Shown here: positions 45,771 to 55,762 of the stretch, one piece after another
Position numbering within the stretch: the first letter of the stretch is position 1
Layout: each line of letters opens with the position of its first letter
Assembly (NCBI RefSeq): GCF_000350225.1
Contig: NW_005178495.1
Span: 1-64,000, forward strand
DNA: 64,000 nt
Direction of reading: 5' to 3'
Source of the DNA: Chondrus crispus
Taxonomy: Eukaryota > Rhodophyta > Florideophyceae > Gigartinales > Gigartinaceae
Notes under the pieces: generated by a model
The model's input: only the letters and a program-made list of their open reading frames with translations
The model's database searches: none
What the model was told of the DNA's origin: nothing
Made by a program: the position numbers and the translations under genes

Positions 45771-46424
45771 CAGCGGGCGCTCCGAGGCGAGAGGGCTCTC
45801 TGCGGCATCGAGGCTAACAAGGATAGAAAGAGCTGTCTTAGGCGGTAAGGCCAGTTGTGGCAGTGCATGGTACTGCGTTGTGGGGCACAATGTAGGTATG
45901 AGCAATGGAGAGCTGAGGTAGTGGGCGGATGAGAGAATGCATGTGTCAGAGCAAGGTGCGCATGGGCTCACCTGAGAAGAAGTCAAACGCAAGAAGATAA
46001 AGTACTTGCACACTAGCCCGGGTTCGCTCGAGGCTATGTGCGACACTGCGGTGTTGGATGAAGACAACGGAATGAGCGGTGATGCTGGCGGCGGTACCAG
46101 CGGGCGCTCCGCAGCGAGCGGGCTTTCTGCGGCATCGACGCCAACAAGTAGAGAAAGAGCTGTCTCAGGCGATACGGCCAGTTGTGTTAGTGTAAGATAC
46201 TACGTTGTAGGGCACGACGAAGATATGGGCAATGGAGAGATGAGTTAGTGGGCGAACGAGAGAATGCGTGTGTCAGGTCAAGGTGCACAAGGCGTCATCT
46301 GAGAAGAAGTCAATGCAAGAAGATAAAATACTTCCACACTAGGCCGAGGTAGCTGAAGTCTATTTGCAGCACTGCAGTGTTGGACGACGACAACGGAATG
46401 AGTGATGATGCTGGAGGTTGCTTC
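45771..46424. repeat. 327-bp tandem duplication
   Basis: CAGCGGGCGCTCC starts at 45,771 and again at 46,098. Blocks such as GAAAGAGCTGTCT, GAGAAGAAGTCAA and AACGGAATGAG follow at the same 327-bp offset. The two units differ by scattered substitutions and small indels. Non-coding in appearance. Confidence 0.85.
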
Positions 46425-46834
46425 CAGGTGCGGACGGAGGGCACTGGAACTGCAGGTTCAGCTCCGACTTGGCGAAGGACACATAAGAGAAGGCATTCAG
46501 GTCTGTGAACAGCGTGTTAAATACACTAGATTTCACTGAAACGAAAGCACCCATGAGCGAAGAGCAATATCCCGAAGTATTTATCTGAGGTAGTTGCTCT
46601 TCGCTTAAACGAAGCTCCAGAACTACAATTTCAATACGACGCCGCATGAGCAAAAAATGCCACTGGAAATATTGACGCAGATAGGGCGGGCTGTAGACCA
46701 GTCAGGCATGTATGCCAGTTCAACGTTTGAAGAGAGAGTCAGGCACACTTATTTTCTTAGACCACGCAGTATTTTGTTACTACCATCATACCCACTATCT
46801 GTGATAAGCAGAGTATCTAAGTAAAGTCTTTCAT
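46425..46834. other. No recognisable gene
   Basis: Spacer between the tandem duplication and the transposase 3' end. I looked for a CACTA-type terminal repeat here and saw none that is convincing. Confidence 0.45.
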
Positions 46835-48530
46835 CTACAAAATAACATCTCGTGGTAGAAAACCTCTCTGATGCGAAGTTCGGGGTTTCAATGGCTGATA
46901 TGTTCTGGATATGCTGGATACATCTTCAATAGTCTTCACATTAAAAACAGAAGAACTAGCCCGTGATCCCGACGCATAAACTTGATTTTGTCTCCCAATT
47001 TGCAGTCCACGAGTCACCCATCTGGCCAAAACAAGTATCCGTACCCCTTCCTTGCCCGTGAACGAGTCAAAAACGCAATGTTCAAGAAAACAGATTACCT
47101 CTCCATAGAAAACGTCGAAATCCAGCGCTGACGACCCATCTCGCTGGAATTCAGCCGCAAAAAAAGATCGTGCCCGCCCGTGTTTTTCCGGAGTAAACTT
47201 TCCGTACTTCCTCATTGTACCTTCAGACGGTCTCCGAATAAAAAGCCTATCCCATGAGGAAATATGAGGGTTGTCCTCAATATGACGGGATGCCTCTGCC
47301 CTAGTTAACCCTTGGTTGGACTCGTAGAATCGCACCAATAGATGTTTGACTTGGAAACCGAGCCTGTCGCTTAATCTCTCCACAGTAGTCATCAGAACCG
47401 GACCACGCAGCCAAAACCCAACGTACCTTCCAATATTGCTGCCCTGAGAGCGTTGGTCTGACAATCCAGAACCCCTTCGCGTCTCCAACAGAGGGATAGA
47501 TGTACTTGTAGCGATTGCCAGCATGAAAGTTGACTGCTGAAAAGTCCACTTCGTGGCGACACTCTCAGCATATCTATATCGGGCATTAGTGGACTGTTTC
47601 ACCACGCCGATGTATCGCTCGGATGAAAACTGAGATAGGCATACCAGTGGGCCGCAGCACTCTGTTGAATGCCCAATGTGTAGGAGCAGGTGAATAACGT
47701 ACTTCATCAGATGTATACGATCCTGCCTTCCACAATAGTACGTATCCGAGTAGTACTTGAAAAAGGAAACCGCCAGTTCGGAAATTTGGTCAAGTTCTAC
47801 ATGGTTAAGGCATGGGCGCATCGAAAGGTCCCAGAGCTGTTGGAAAGTCCACCACCCGTCGAGCACTTTAACAGGAAGTACTTGATGGAGAGCCACGAGG
47901 CTGGTTGTAAGCACAAGAGTACGCCATTCGTCCGCCTTCCAGCTACCCTTCTCCTTGATTGTTCGAGGTCTCCGTAACTCGTCGGAAATACCAGTTCCAG
48001 AATCTTTCAATATTGCATCAACCTTTCTCTGTACTGTAGCACTTGACAGATACGCGTGTTCTCCTCCAGTTTCGAGTTCTCCTAACCAGATCTGTAAAAC
48101 GTACGGGGCAACATTCTCAAACAAGAGGTGCATGTGGTCTACAGGCATGCTTGCGTAAGGCATGATTGCGTCAAGTCTTTCTACAATGAGGGGTTTAGCG
48201 ATTATTCCTGTATCTCGCTGTATAAATTCTCTTTCCTTTTTGGTACCACTGTCCACCAAGTACTCAATATCACGGAAGGTTGCCATTGTTTCATCTGAAT
48301 TTCGCATAGGTAGCTGGCTAGGTCTCCAAAGGTTTCTTCTCGAGACAACATAGTTGCCTTTTCTGTTTCTCTTCGTGCTGGTGCAGTGGTCCGGGTAGTA
48401 GTACGTTTTTGAATTGGCACTAAGCTCACCCTTTATTAGGCAAAATCGACAAGGGCATACCCCATTCACCCCCTTAAGTCTGCAAATCTTCCTATTCGCC
48501 TGAAGATGCAGACCCTCCCGCTGCATTCCA
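46835..48530 (-). pseudogene. CACTA (En/Spm)-type tnp2 transposase, N-terminus missing
   Basis: A long intact frame matching the C-terminal two thirds of tnp2/CACTA transposases. Landmarks: [13 protein letters not shown] (Cys-rich segment), MPVDHMHLLFENVAPYVLQ (the DxMHLL catalytic-region motif), WTFQQLWDLSMR, YVIHLLLHIGHSTECCGPL and SSERYIGVVKQ, the last two being the DUF4218-like part. The frame runs up to 48,601 but its first roughly 25 residues are antisense to the eIF3I exon, so the transposase part begins about 48,520-48,530. The upstream part with the first catalytic acid is absent, so this is a truncated copy. No TIRs were found. It abuts and probably truncated the eIF3I gene. Confidence 0.65.
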
Positions 48531-48568
48531 TCGCCCCCGAGTGCCCGCACCAGGTGTCGTGCGCTATA

Positions 48569-48740
48569 TGTCTTGAGGAGCTCGGACGCGTCAAGGGTCA
48601 TTTCGGGCCTATCAATACGGTATCTTTCTCTCCCGACGGCAAACAGTATGTGTCAGGAGGAGAGGACGGCTTCGTGAGATTACATGATTTAGATCCGGAT
48701 TACCTCACAAGAGGACAAGAAGGGCTTGTCTATTTTGTTT
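48569..48740 (+). pseudogene. EIF3I: eIF3I (TIF34) C-terminal fragment
   Basis: eIF3I is a WD40 propeller subunit of translation initiation factor 3. The piece [20 protein letters not shown], then [20 protein letters not shown], is the last WD repeat, nearly identical to the family end GHFGPIN...SGGEDGxVRxHxFDP. The protein would end within about ten more residues. No earlier WD repeats are present upstream, where transposase sequence begins. So only the 3' end of the gene survives here. It converges on the ferredoxin-like gene. Confidence 0.85.
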
Positions 48741-48893
48741 GCATATTGTACCGTAAATACCTTACTACCCTACGCCCTGACGGCCTGAGGTCAACAGTGC
48801 AGACGTTCCTACATTGCGATGCCTGCTGCACCTCTTGAGTTGTATACTGTAGGTGAGCACGCATCCCGTCGCTCTTGTAGCCAAACTTCGATA

Positions 48894-49604
48894 TCAGTTG
48901 TCCTCTGGGACGACCGCGCCGCATTCTACTCCACTCGACTCAAATGAGGAACGGAATTGTTTAACATTCACGTCGTCCTCGTCTTGCAGAACGCATTCAA
49001 TATCACTTTTCGGATAGCTCACAAAAAGAAGAGCGTAGTCTTGGTCGCGCTTTTCCTTGGGGAAGCCCAGTGCCTCACTTTGGTCAACTTTCCCTGAAGT
49101 TATTTTCACTACAACTGCACAAGTGGTACAACACCCATTTAGACATGAGGAAGGAATATCAGCGTCCTGATCCGACATGCCATGCCAAACATATCGATCC
49201 TCCGGAACTTGATACGTTAAAACTCGGTCATTCTTAGGATCGTGTACGTTAACTGTGTGGGTCTTCGCATTTGGGTTCTTCAAACCAATTACGACCCATC
49301 GGAGCAAATACATCCAGAAAATTGTCGTTGTCCACAAACAAACAAACTGGTGTACCTGGTGAGGGATCTGCGTGTGGAGTATTGAGTGGTGAGGGCATAC
49401 TGCGATGCCGACTGGGGTGTAAGGAGGCGCGAGTGACGCAATTCGAACGGAGGGTGGATGGTGCTGGGGATCTTGGGACTGTACTGTAGATGGATAGCCT
49501 CGAGGTGGGGGAGTGGAGCGAGGGCGGTAGTGCTCCTGAAGCGCGAAGGAGGCGAGTTTGACATGTTTGGGAACAAGATGCAGCGAGTGAGGATGTAACA
49601 GCAC
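48894..49604 (-). CDS. Ferredoxin C2-like 2Fe-2S protein, one cluster cysteine replaced
   Basis: FdC2 proteins are plastid 2Fe-2S ferredoxins with an extended C-terminus. The conserved part, from about 49,290 to the stop, reads VHDPKNDRVLTYQVPEDRYV, SSCLNGCCTTCAVVV (CxxxxCxxC, three cluster ligands), KVDQSEALG, YALLFVSYPKSDIE and LQDEDDVNVKQF, ending GAVVPEDN. The fourth ligand, normally Cys in LLCVxxP, is Phe here, so a normal cluster could not form. The N-terminal 100 residues are Pro/Ser/His-rich and three frames are open there, so the transit peptide and true start are uncertain. It could be a decaying copy. Confidence 0.65.
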   Translation of the reverse strand: MLLHPHSLHLVPKHVKLASFALQEHYRPRSTPPPRGYPSTVQSQDPQHHPPSVRIASLAPPYTPVGIAVCPHHSILHTQIPHQVHQFVCLWTTTIFWMYLLRWVVIGLKNPNAKTHTVNVHDPKNDRVLTYQVPEDRYVWHGMSDQDADIPSSCLNGCCTTCAVVVKITSGKVDQSEALGFPKEKRDQDYALLFVSYPKSDIECVLQDEDDVNVKQFRSSFESSGVECGAVVPEDN

Positions 49605-50959
49605 AACACACGGTTACGGGGGGAGGGCGCCGGTGGGTTAGTTTAGTTGTTCGACGAGTCGGGATGGAGAGGCATCGCGCAGGGCAGGATGACGGAAGGA
49701 GGTGTGGAAAATGGGAGCGACCGTAGCGGTCTGGTATGAGGGTACCAGCGGGGGGAGGTCGTCCTGCTGGACAGCAATGGCCTTGCCTCTTGCTATGAGG
49801 GGCTACATCCAGAGGAACAAGAGGCTGCTAAAGGAGGAAGCGTTGCTCTCTGCGCGGGGCGCCAGTTCGGGAGGTGCGGCGGTGCGGCGGCGGCAGAGCA
49901 TGACGCGTACGGGGGCCGCGGGGGGGCAGGGAGTAGGTCGAATAGTGGATTGGGTGATGGGAGGGCGGGACCGGGGGCACAACACAATGTCTACGGAATG
50001 TGAGTGGTGGGTGGGTGGTTGGCGGTTGTAGAGTCTGCCACACGTCTGCCCAAGGCACTTTTCACCACTCAATGTTTTTGATTTCAGGGTAGGGTGGCGG
50101 TGTCGACGCCGTCGCTCTTCGCCGGGCGATCTCGTACGGCATCGCCCGGGGAGCTGCGCGTCCGGAGCGCGGCGTCTGTTGGCGCCTCCGAGGAGTGTGT
50201 CCCCCTCGGTGTGCGGTGCGGCCTGTCTGAGGGGTCGGGCCCGGGGCTACGTTTGGCAATCCCGCGGGGTATTGCGTGTCTCGCATGCCACTGTGCATAC
50301 GTTTGCTCACGTGGGTTGCCCTTTTTCACGACTGATTTTCCGTTAATTTTCTCCTGCGCGTGGTGGCGGATTGACACCGAGCGAGCGGTGCGCTTCGTGG
50401 GATTGCCGCACTTTACGCCAAGTGTCCATATTTTTTCCATTTTCTCACACCCCTTCCGCCGGTGCGGTTGACGTCGACGGTGCGAGTGGGTGTGTTAAGG
50501 CCATTGTGACCAGTAGTTTGGCTTGGTCACGCGCGAGCGTATACGCGGGTCCCTCCATGATCACCTGTGTCGATCGGCGAGGCGGGGGCCTAATTACCTT
50601 ACACACCGGTTCCGCTGTGCCGGTGATCGCGTCACTTGTTGGCCGTCCCTACCCGAGATCGCTGGATGTAACGGTGCGTCCGGCGACCCTGCGCGGGAGG
50701 GCGTCTGACCCTTCAGCTCCGAAAGGGGTATAAGCCTTTCCTCGATCTATGCGCCGTCCTTGTGTTATCGATCATTACGAAGACCGCACATCTTCCAGGC
50801 AGTCCGTTCCGCCCTATCTCTACGTCTCGCGTCCCTGGCGTTCGGAAGTTAAATACGGTTTGGCTTTCGGACGTCCCCTCTTTCTCTAACCGCAAGAGAC
50901 TAATTTAACCGTAACGGAGCGGTTGAATTTAGCCGTAACGAGACGGTTGAGGGCCCCCC
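49605..50959. other. GC-rich stretch; possible terminal repeat of the adjoining Gypsy fossil
   Basis: No host gene is recognised. Since the Gypsy chromodomain ends at about 50,960 on the minus strand, its 3' LTR would fall between about 50,060 and 50,955. I could not fix its borders because no matching partner is seen. A pair of direct repeats (TTTAACCGTAACGGAGCGGTTGAA and TTTAGCCGTAACGAGACGGTTGAG in outline) lies at 50,904-50,951. Confidence 0.4.
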
Positions 50960-51830
50960 TTAAGCGTGAACGTCCGCGTTCACGTCCGAGGTGAGGTCCC
51001 TGCCGGTGTGCCTCCAGAGGCGTTGGGCGTAACGAGACACCAACTCCTCTGGGACGTGAGTCATCACGGTCCAGGTGGGCGTGTCATAATCCGCCCACTT
51101 GATGAGGAACTCCGTAGTTCCGTCCTCCATGGCTCGATGCCGGAGTAATCGTTCGACGGCATACTGCGTGCCCTCGGTGACCTTGTCGGCAAGGTCACCC
51201 GGGGTTGTCGTACTCGCCCGTGGCGCCTTCATCGGCGTTGGCGCGTACACGCAGCGGTCTGCGGAGACGCGTTCAGTGACACCATCACGATCGATCGTGA
51301 TGGTTCGCTTGTCATTCGCGAGGACGCGGTATTGCCCAACGGCGGGCGACGCGAGTTTGTTAAACGTCTTTCGCCCCATCGGCGGGGTTCAGGTAGACGT
51401 AATTACCCGGCTTGAGACGTGCGTTGATCCGTCTGACGCGCTTATCGAAGTCGCGCTTGTACCGAGCCTGCGTCCGCCGCAGCCTCCCGTAGGCCTTCTG
51501 GATCGTGTCGTTCAACGTCCTGAGGAACTCAGCCCGCTGATTCCCCCTATCGGAGGGGGGCGCGTCACCGTCGGCTCTACGGAGAGGGAACTCCGGCGGT
51601 GGTCGGCTGAGGACGAGCTCGGAGGGCTTCGTACTCGTGGTACGATGCACGTGGGAGATATACGCATACGCAAGCGGCCCCACGTACACGTCTCAGTCGC
51701 CCTGATGCTCGCCAACGTAATTGCGTAGCATCAAAGCGATCGTCCGGTTGTGTTGCTCGACCTGCCCGTTCGTCTGGGGGTGGTACGCTGAGGTGTACAA
51801 GTTCGTCACCCCCCGGACACGGCACGTGCT

Positions 51831-52875
51831 TGTAGTGCAATAACCGGCTCTACAGGGGGGTGAAAAGAAAGGAAACTAATGGGGTATGACAAAGTAGTCC
51901 GGGATTGGGGGACACACGTGTGAATATTTGCACAGTGTAATTTTAATTATTTCATTTTATTTAGTTAATTTAGTTACCATTAATTTAGCTGACAGTAGAT
52001 TAGATTTAGGATCTAGCGCCGCGAGCTACTGTAGTGGCTCCGGCGGGGCGATATATAACCAAGCCCATTGACCACCAAGTCAGTAAAGGTAACCCGAGTT
52101 GCCAGAGTCTGATATCGCCTTGGTCGAAGTCCGTCTTTTACAAGACATTCCCTTCAACTACAGATTACTTTATCCTTTGCGCTCGGGGGTTCCTTTTCCT
52201 TTTCCTTTGTTTCCCTATCATTTTCTATCTCTGTTTCTACCTATTTCCCTTATCTTGTGTTGGTACCATCGGTATTGGTTGCGACCGAACCGGTGTAGGT
52301 GTCTCGGCCATCGGGCGACACAGGTGACGTAGCGCTGCTACTGTGACCTATTTTCCGACGGAGACTGTTGCAACGACGCCTCCCTCGAAGGGCTTTGTCG
52401 TGTTACAAGCCAGTGTTGGTGCCATCGGCCTCGGTTGCGACCGAACCGGTGTAGGTGTTCTCGGCCATCGGGCGACACAGTTGGTGTAGCGCTGCTACTT
52501 TCATTCATCCCGTCGGGCTGCGTTGCGACGCCCCCGTCGAAGGCCTTGTCGCGTTACAAGGTGTCGAAGAAGCTCAACGAGCATTGGCCTTACAACCCAG
52601 TGGAACCGGGGTACTTACGTACACGCCCCACCCAACACTCGTCGAGCAATTCTCTTCGCAAGCCTCTACCACATCGATCCCGGGCCGGGCTGTTTCTCTG
52701 TGCCCCCCCTATCAGGGATCTGAGCTACTACGAGTCGCAAGCTCGTTTAAACGGAGAAGGGAGAGTCGGACACTCCGTAGCGCTGTGCCGTCGGCAGTTC
52801 TTCTTTTTGTTGCTGTTGTTGTTTTTGCTGGACCATCGGACCTCGGTCTCTGCCTGACAGGCGCATTGCACTACA
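51831..52875. mobile_element. Solo LTR-like insertion in the Gypsy fossil
   Basis: A 1,045-bp segment starting TGTAGTGCAAT and ending ATTGCACTACA splits the integrase region. It is flanked on both sides by GTGCT, a 5-bp target duplication. TG...CA ends, short terminal inverted repeats and 5-bp duplication fit a solo LTR of another retrotransposon. A TATATAA-like box lies near 52,050. No internal coding for gag or pol is present. Confidence 0.82.
52258..52505. repeat. Internal tandem duplication in the solo LTR
   Basis: GGTTGCGACCGAACCGGTGT and CTCGGCCATCGGGCGACACAG followed by GTAGCGCTGCTACT occur at 52,277-52,345 and again at 52,433-52,500, about 156 bp apart. The following GCGACGCC...GTCGAAGG...TTACAAG block is duplicated as well (52,373 and 52,524). 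Confidence 0.85.
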
Positions 52876-55612
52876 GTGCTGTGAAAGAACTTCGCGTTAA
52901 ATTGCGGTCCGTTATCCGACAGCAGCGAGCGTGGGACGCCGGATTTAAAGACCCACGCGTCGCAGAACGGAACGGCGACGGTGTACGCGGTCACGGTCCG
53001 TGGTGCAACGACTTGCGTCAGCTTGGTGAAACGGCCCGTGATAACGAGGAAGAACCGTTTCCTTGCCTTCGGTTTCCGGAGCGGACCCAAGATTTCAATG
53101 GCCAGGCTGTCGAGCGGCCGTGTTGCTGGGAACAACCTCAAACGGTTTAGGTGTTTCCGCAACTTGACCCGGTGCATCACGCAGGTCCGACACCCTCGCA
53201 CCGTAGCTGCGACATCTGCTGCGAGATGAGGCCAGTAGTACTCGCGACGGAGAGCGAAGTACATACGGTTCTGGCCCGGGTGCCCTGAGATGGTGTGTGT
53301 GTGGCAGAGCTGAAGCATCCGAGCCCGTAGCGTCCGAGGCACCACGCCCTCACGATATAGGGGTCGAAGGGGTGGCTCCGTTTGAGCACCCCGTGGTGGT
53401 CTTCGAAGAACGCGGAGTCCCGTGACTCAGACTGTCGTGCCTGTACGGTCTGGCAGAAGTCATCCACGCGTTGTTCTTCGGCTATCTCCTCTAACGTAAG
53501 AGGGGCCGGAAGGTCTTCCAGCGGTGGCGCGACCGTGGAGGCGAGTACGCCACCCTTGGGTTCTTCGGCGCGCTCGATTTCGATAGCGTCGAACTCGTCG
53601 TTCTCCTTCCAGAACGATGCGGGTCCTTCAAGAGCGGGGGCGTCGTCGTCGCCCCTCGGCTCGTCGCGCGTCCGGACGGGCGACCTTCTTCGCGATCCGG
53701 CCTGGTTCCTTGCCGTTACGAAGACATGAACGGCCTTGTGATCGCAGCTCGCGGTGCAGACGTGGTCCCCCAGCTCGTCCGACACGTCACGGACAGTCGT
53801 GCCCGTGTCGAATGTTGGAATGTCGTCATCCACCTCGACGACTGGGCGAGGGTCGTCGGTGGCCCTTGGCGAAACGAGGCGTGACAGGGCGTCGGGCACC
53901 TGATGCACGCGCCCGGGGCGTTACTGAATGGTGAATTCGTATTCCGCCAAACGCAGCCGCCACCGGGTAAGTCTTCCGGAGCTCTCCGTGAGGGACATGA
54001 GCCATCAGAGGGCGTCATGGTCCACCCGGACGGTGAACTTGGTATCTTCGACGTACGGCCGTAGTGTGCAGACGGCCCACACTACGGCAAAGCAGTTGCG
54101 CTCCGTAGCGCTGTAGTTGCGCTCACTATCGGACAGTGAGTACGACCAATATCCGACGGGTCTCCAGTTGTTTGCCTCTTCGTGTTCCTGGAGCAACGTA
54201 CAGCCCAGTTGATAGGCACTAGCATTCGTGTCGATCATGTACGGCCGACTGTATCGCGGCAATGCTACGATCAGCGGGGGAATCATCCGCTCCTTCAACG
54301 CTTCGAACGCTTGAAGTTGCAGCTCGGTCGGGCTGTCGAAGTCGGGGTACGCGTGCGCTTCATATCCGTTAATGGACGCGCAATTTTCGCGAACCCCTTC
54401 ACGAAGCGGCGGTAGACGTTGCACGCCCCGAGGAACGAGCGCACCTGCGTCAACGTCCTCGGGAACGTGAAGGTTTTGAAGGCGTCCGCCGCCACTTCGG
54501 CGACGCTTATCTTACCTGGGGAAACGACGTGCCCCAGGTAATGCACCTTCGCTTGGAAGAAGCTGCACTTCTTGTGCTTGAGGGAGATTCCGGCGCTCCG
54601 CAGCAAGCTCAAGACAGTGTCGAGATGCTTCGCGTGTTCTTCGTGCGTACGGGAGAACACGATGACATCATCCAAAAAGACGGGGCATATTTGCCAACGG
54701 ACGCCAGATAGGATGATGTGAAGGGCACGTTGGAAGGTGGCCGGTGCCCCTTTTAGCCCGAACGGCATGCGCAAATGGCGGAACGTGCCCATATGCGTCG
54801 TAAACGTGGTCTTATCCCAGTCTTCCGGAGCGACCGGGATCTGCTAATAACCGGAATTGCAGTCCAACGTTGTAAAGACGGCTACATCTCCGAGCGAATC
54901 GATGCAGTCGTCCATCCGGGGCAGCGGATACGAATCCGCTGCCGTCTTCGCGTTGAGACGCCGGGAGTCCACGCCGAACCGAAGAGGGTCGTCTTTCTTC
55001 GGTACGAGCACCACGACGGAAGCCCACTCGGTGCTCGCGGGTTCGATTACCCCTGCGTTCAACATTTTGTTGACTTCCTTGGCGACCATCTCACGCATGG
55101 CTGGCCCCTTTCGGTAGGGCATTGAACGTATCGGCTTCGTACCCGGTTCGAGGGGAATGCGGTGTTAGGTCGCTCGGATCGTTCCGAGCGCAACGCTCCA
55201 CAGACTCGAGTGCTTACGGAGCATCTCGAGTACGTGGCCCCGGAACTTGTTATCATGGATGTATGACAAGTGGGTTTCTTTTTCCCAATCCTCCGGCGGA
55301 ATTTCGGGATCCATTTAGAGGCGGGTACAGTGACCCCCTTCGGCGGCGGGCACTTCGCCGGTCGGTCATCCGTACCGGCTCCTCTCTCTTCAACGGCTGT
55401 CTCCTCGGCGGAGCCTGGTCGACCAGCTCTTGCCGTTCCGACTTAATCGGTCATGTCGGTGAGGTGTGGCGCGTTCGCGATCCCCTCGGCGACGCGACGT
55501 TCGGGTGTCAGGATCGCGAGGGGGTTGCGCTTCGCGTATCCCACGAAGGTGTGCTTCGGAAGCCGCCTTTCTGTAGCATAACCGCGGATCGGAATTAGAT
55601 TTAGAACTAGAT

Positions 55613-55762
55613 CGCGCGCGAGCACACGTGTACTATCACTACGCGAGCGCACACGTGTACTGTCAGTACGCGCGCGCACACACGTGTACTATTAGCACGC
55701 GCGTGCACACGAGTACTGACAGCGCTACAGTAGCTGAGTACGGTAGCTCAGCACTGTAGCGC
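55613..55762. repeat. ~28-bp CACACGTGTACT tandem repeats and hairpin between the Gypsy copies
   Basis: Four degenerate units of CGCGCGCACACGTGTACTAT run from 55,613 to 55,720. They are followed by an inverted repeat (GCGCTACAGTAGCTGAG with CTCAGCACTGTAGCGC) at 55,722-55,762. This lies between the two head-to-head Gypsy fossils and may belong to the terminal repeat of one of them. Confidence 0.75.

Larger units (their letters stand above)
50960..55590 (-). mobile_element. Chromodomain Ty3/Gypsy retrotransposon fossil, minus-strand copy
   Basis: On the minus strand I see, in order, a protease-RT linker (PERRVAEGIANAPHLTD, about 55,480), reverse transcriptase (about 55.1-54.3 kb, FLDDVIVFSR), RNase H, integrase with zinc-binding and core regions (about 53.3-51.4 kb), and a C-terminal chromodomain-like segment (EFLIKWADYDTPTW, about 51.1 kb). 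RT before integrase plus a chromodomain marks a chromovirus-like Gypsy. The copy is old and broken, with at least half a dozen breaks, and is interrupted by a 1,045-bp solo LTR-like insertion. It belongs to the same family as the plus-strand copy that follows head to head. Confidence 0.85.

Noticed and set aside
45360-46067. 235-codon minus-strand frame as a gene
   Set aside because: It runs across one unit of the 327-bp duplication, has low-complexity composition and no recognisable motif.
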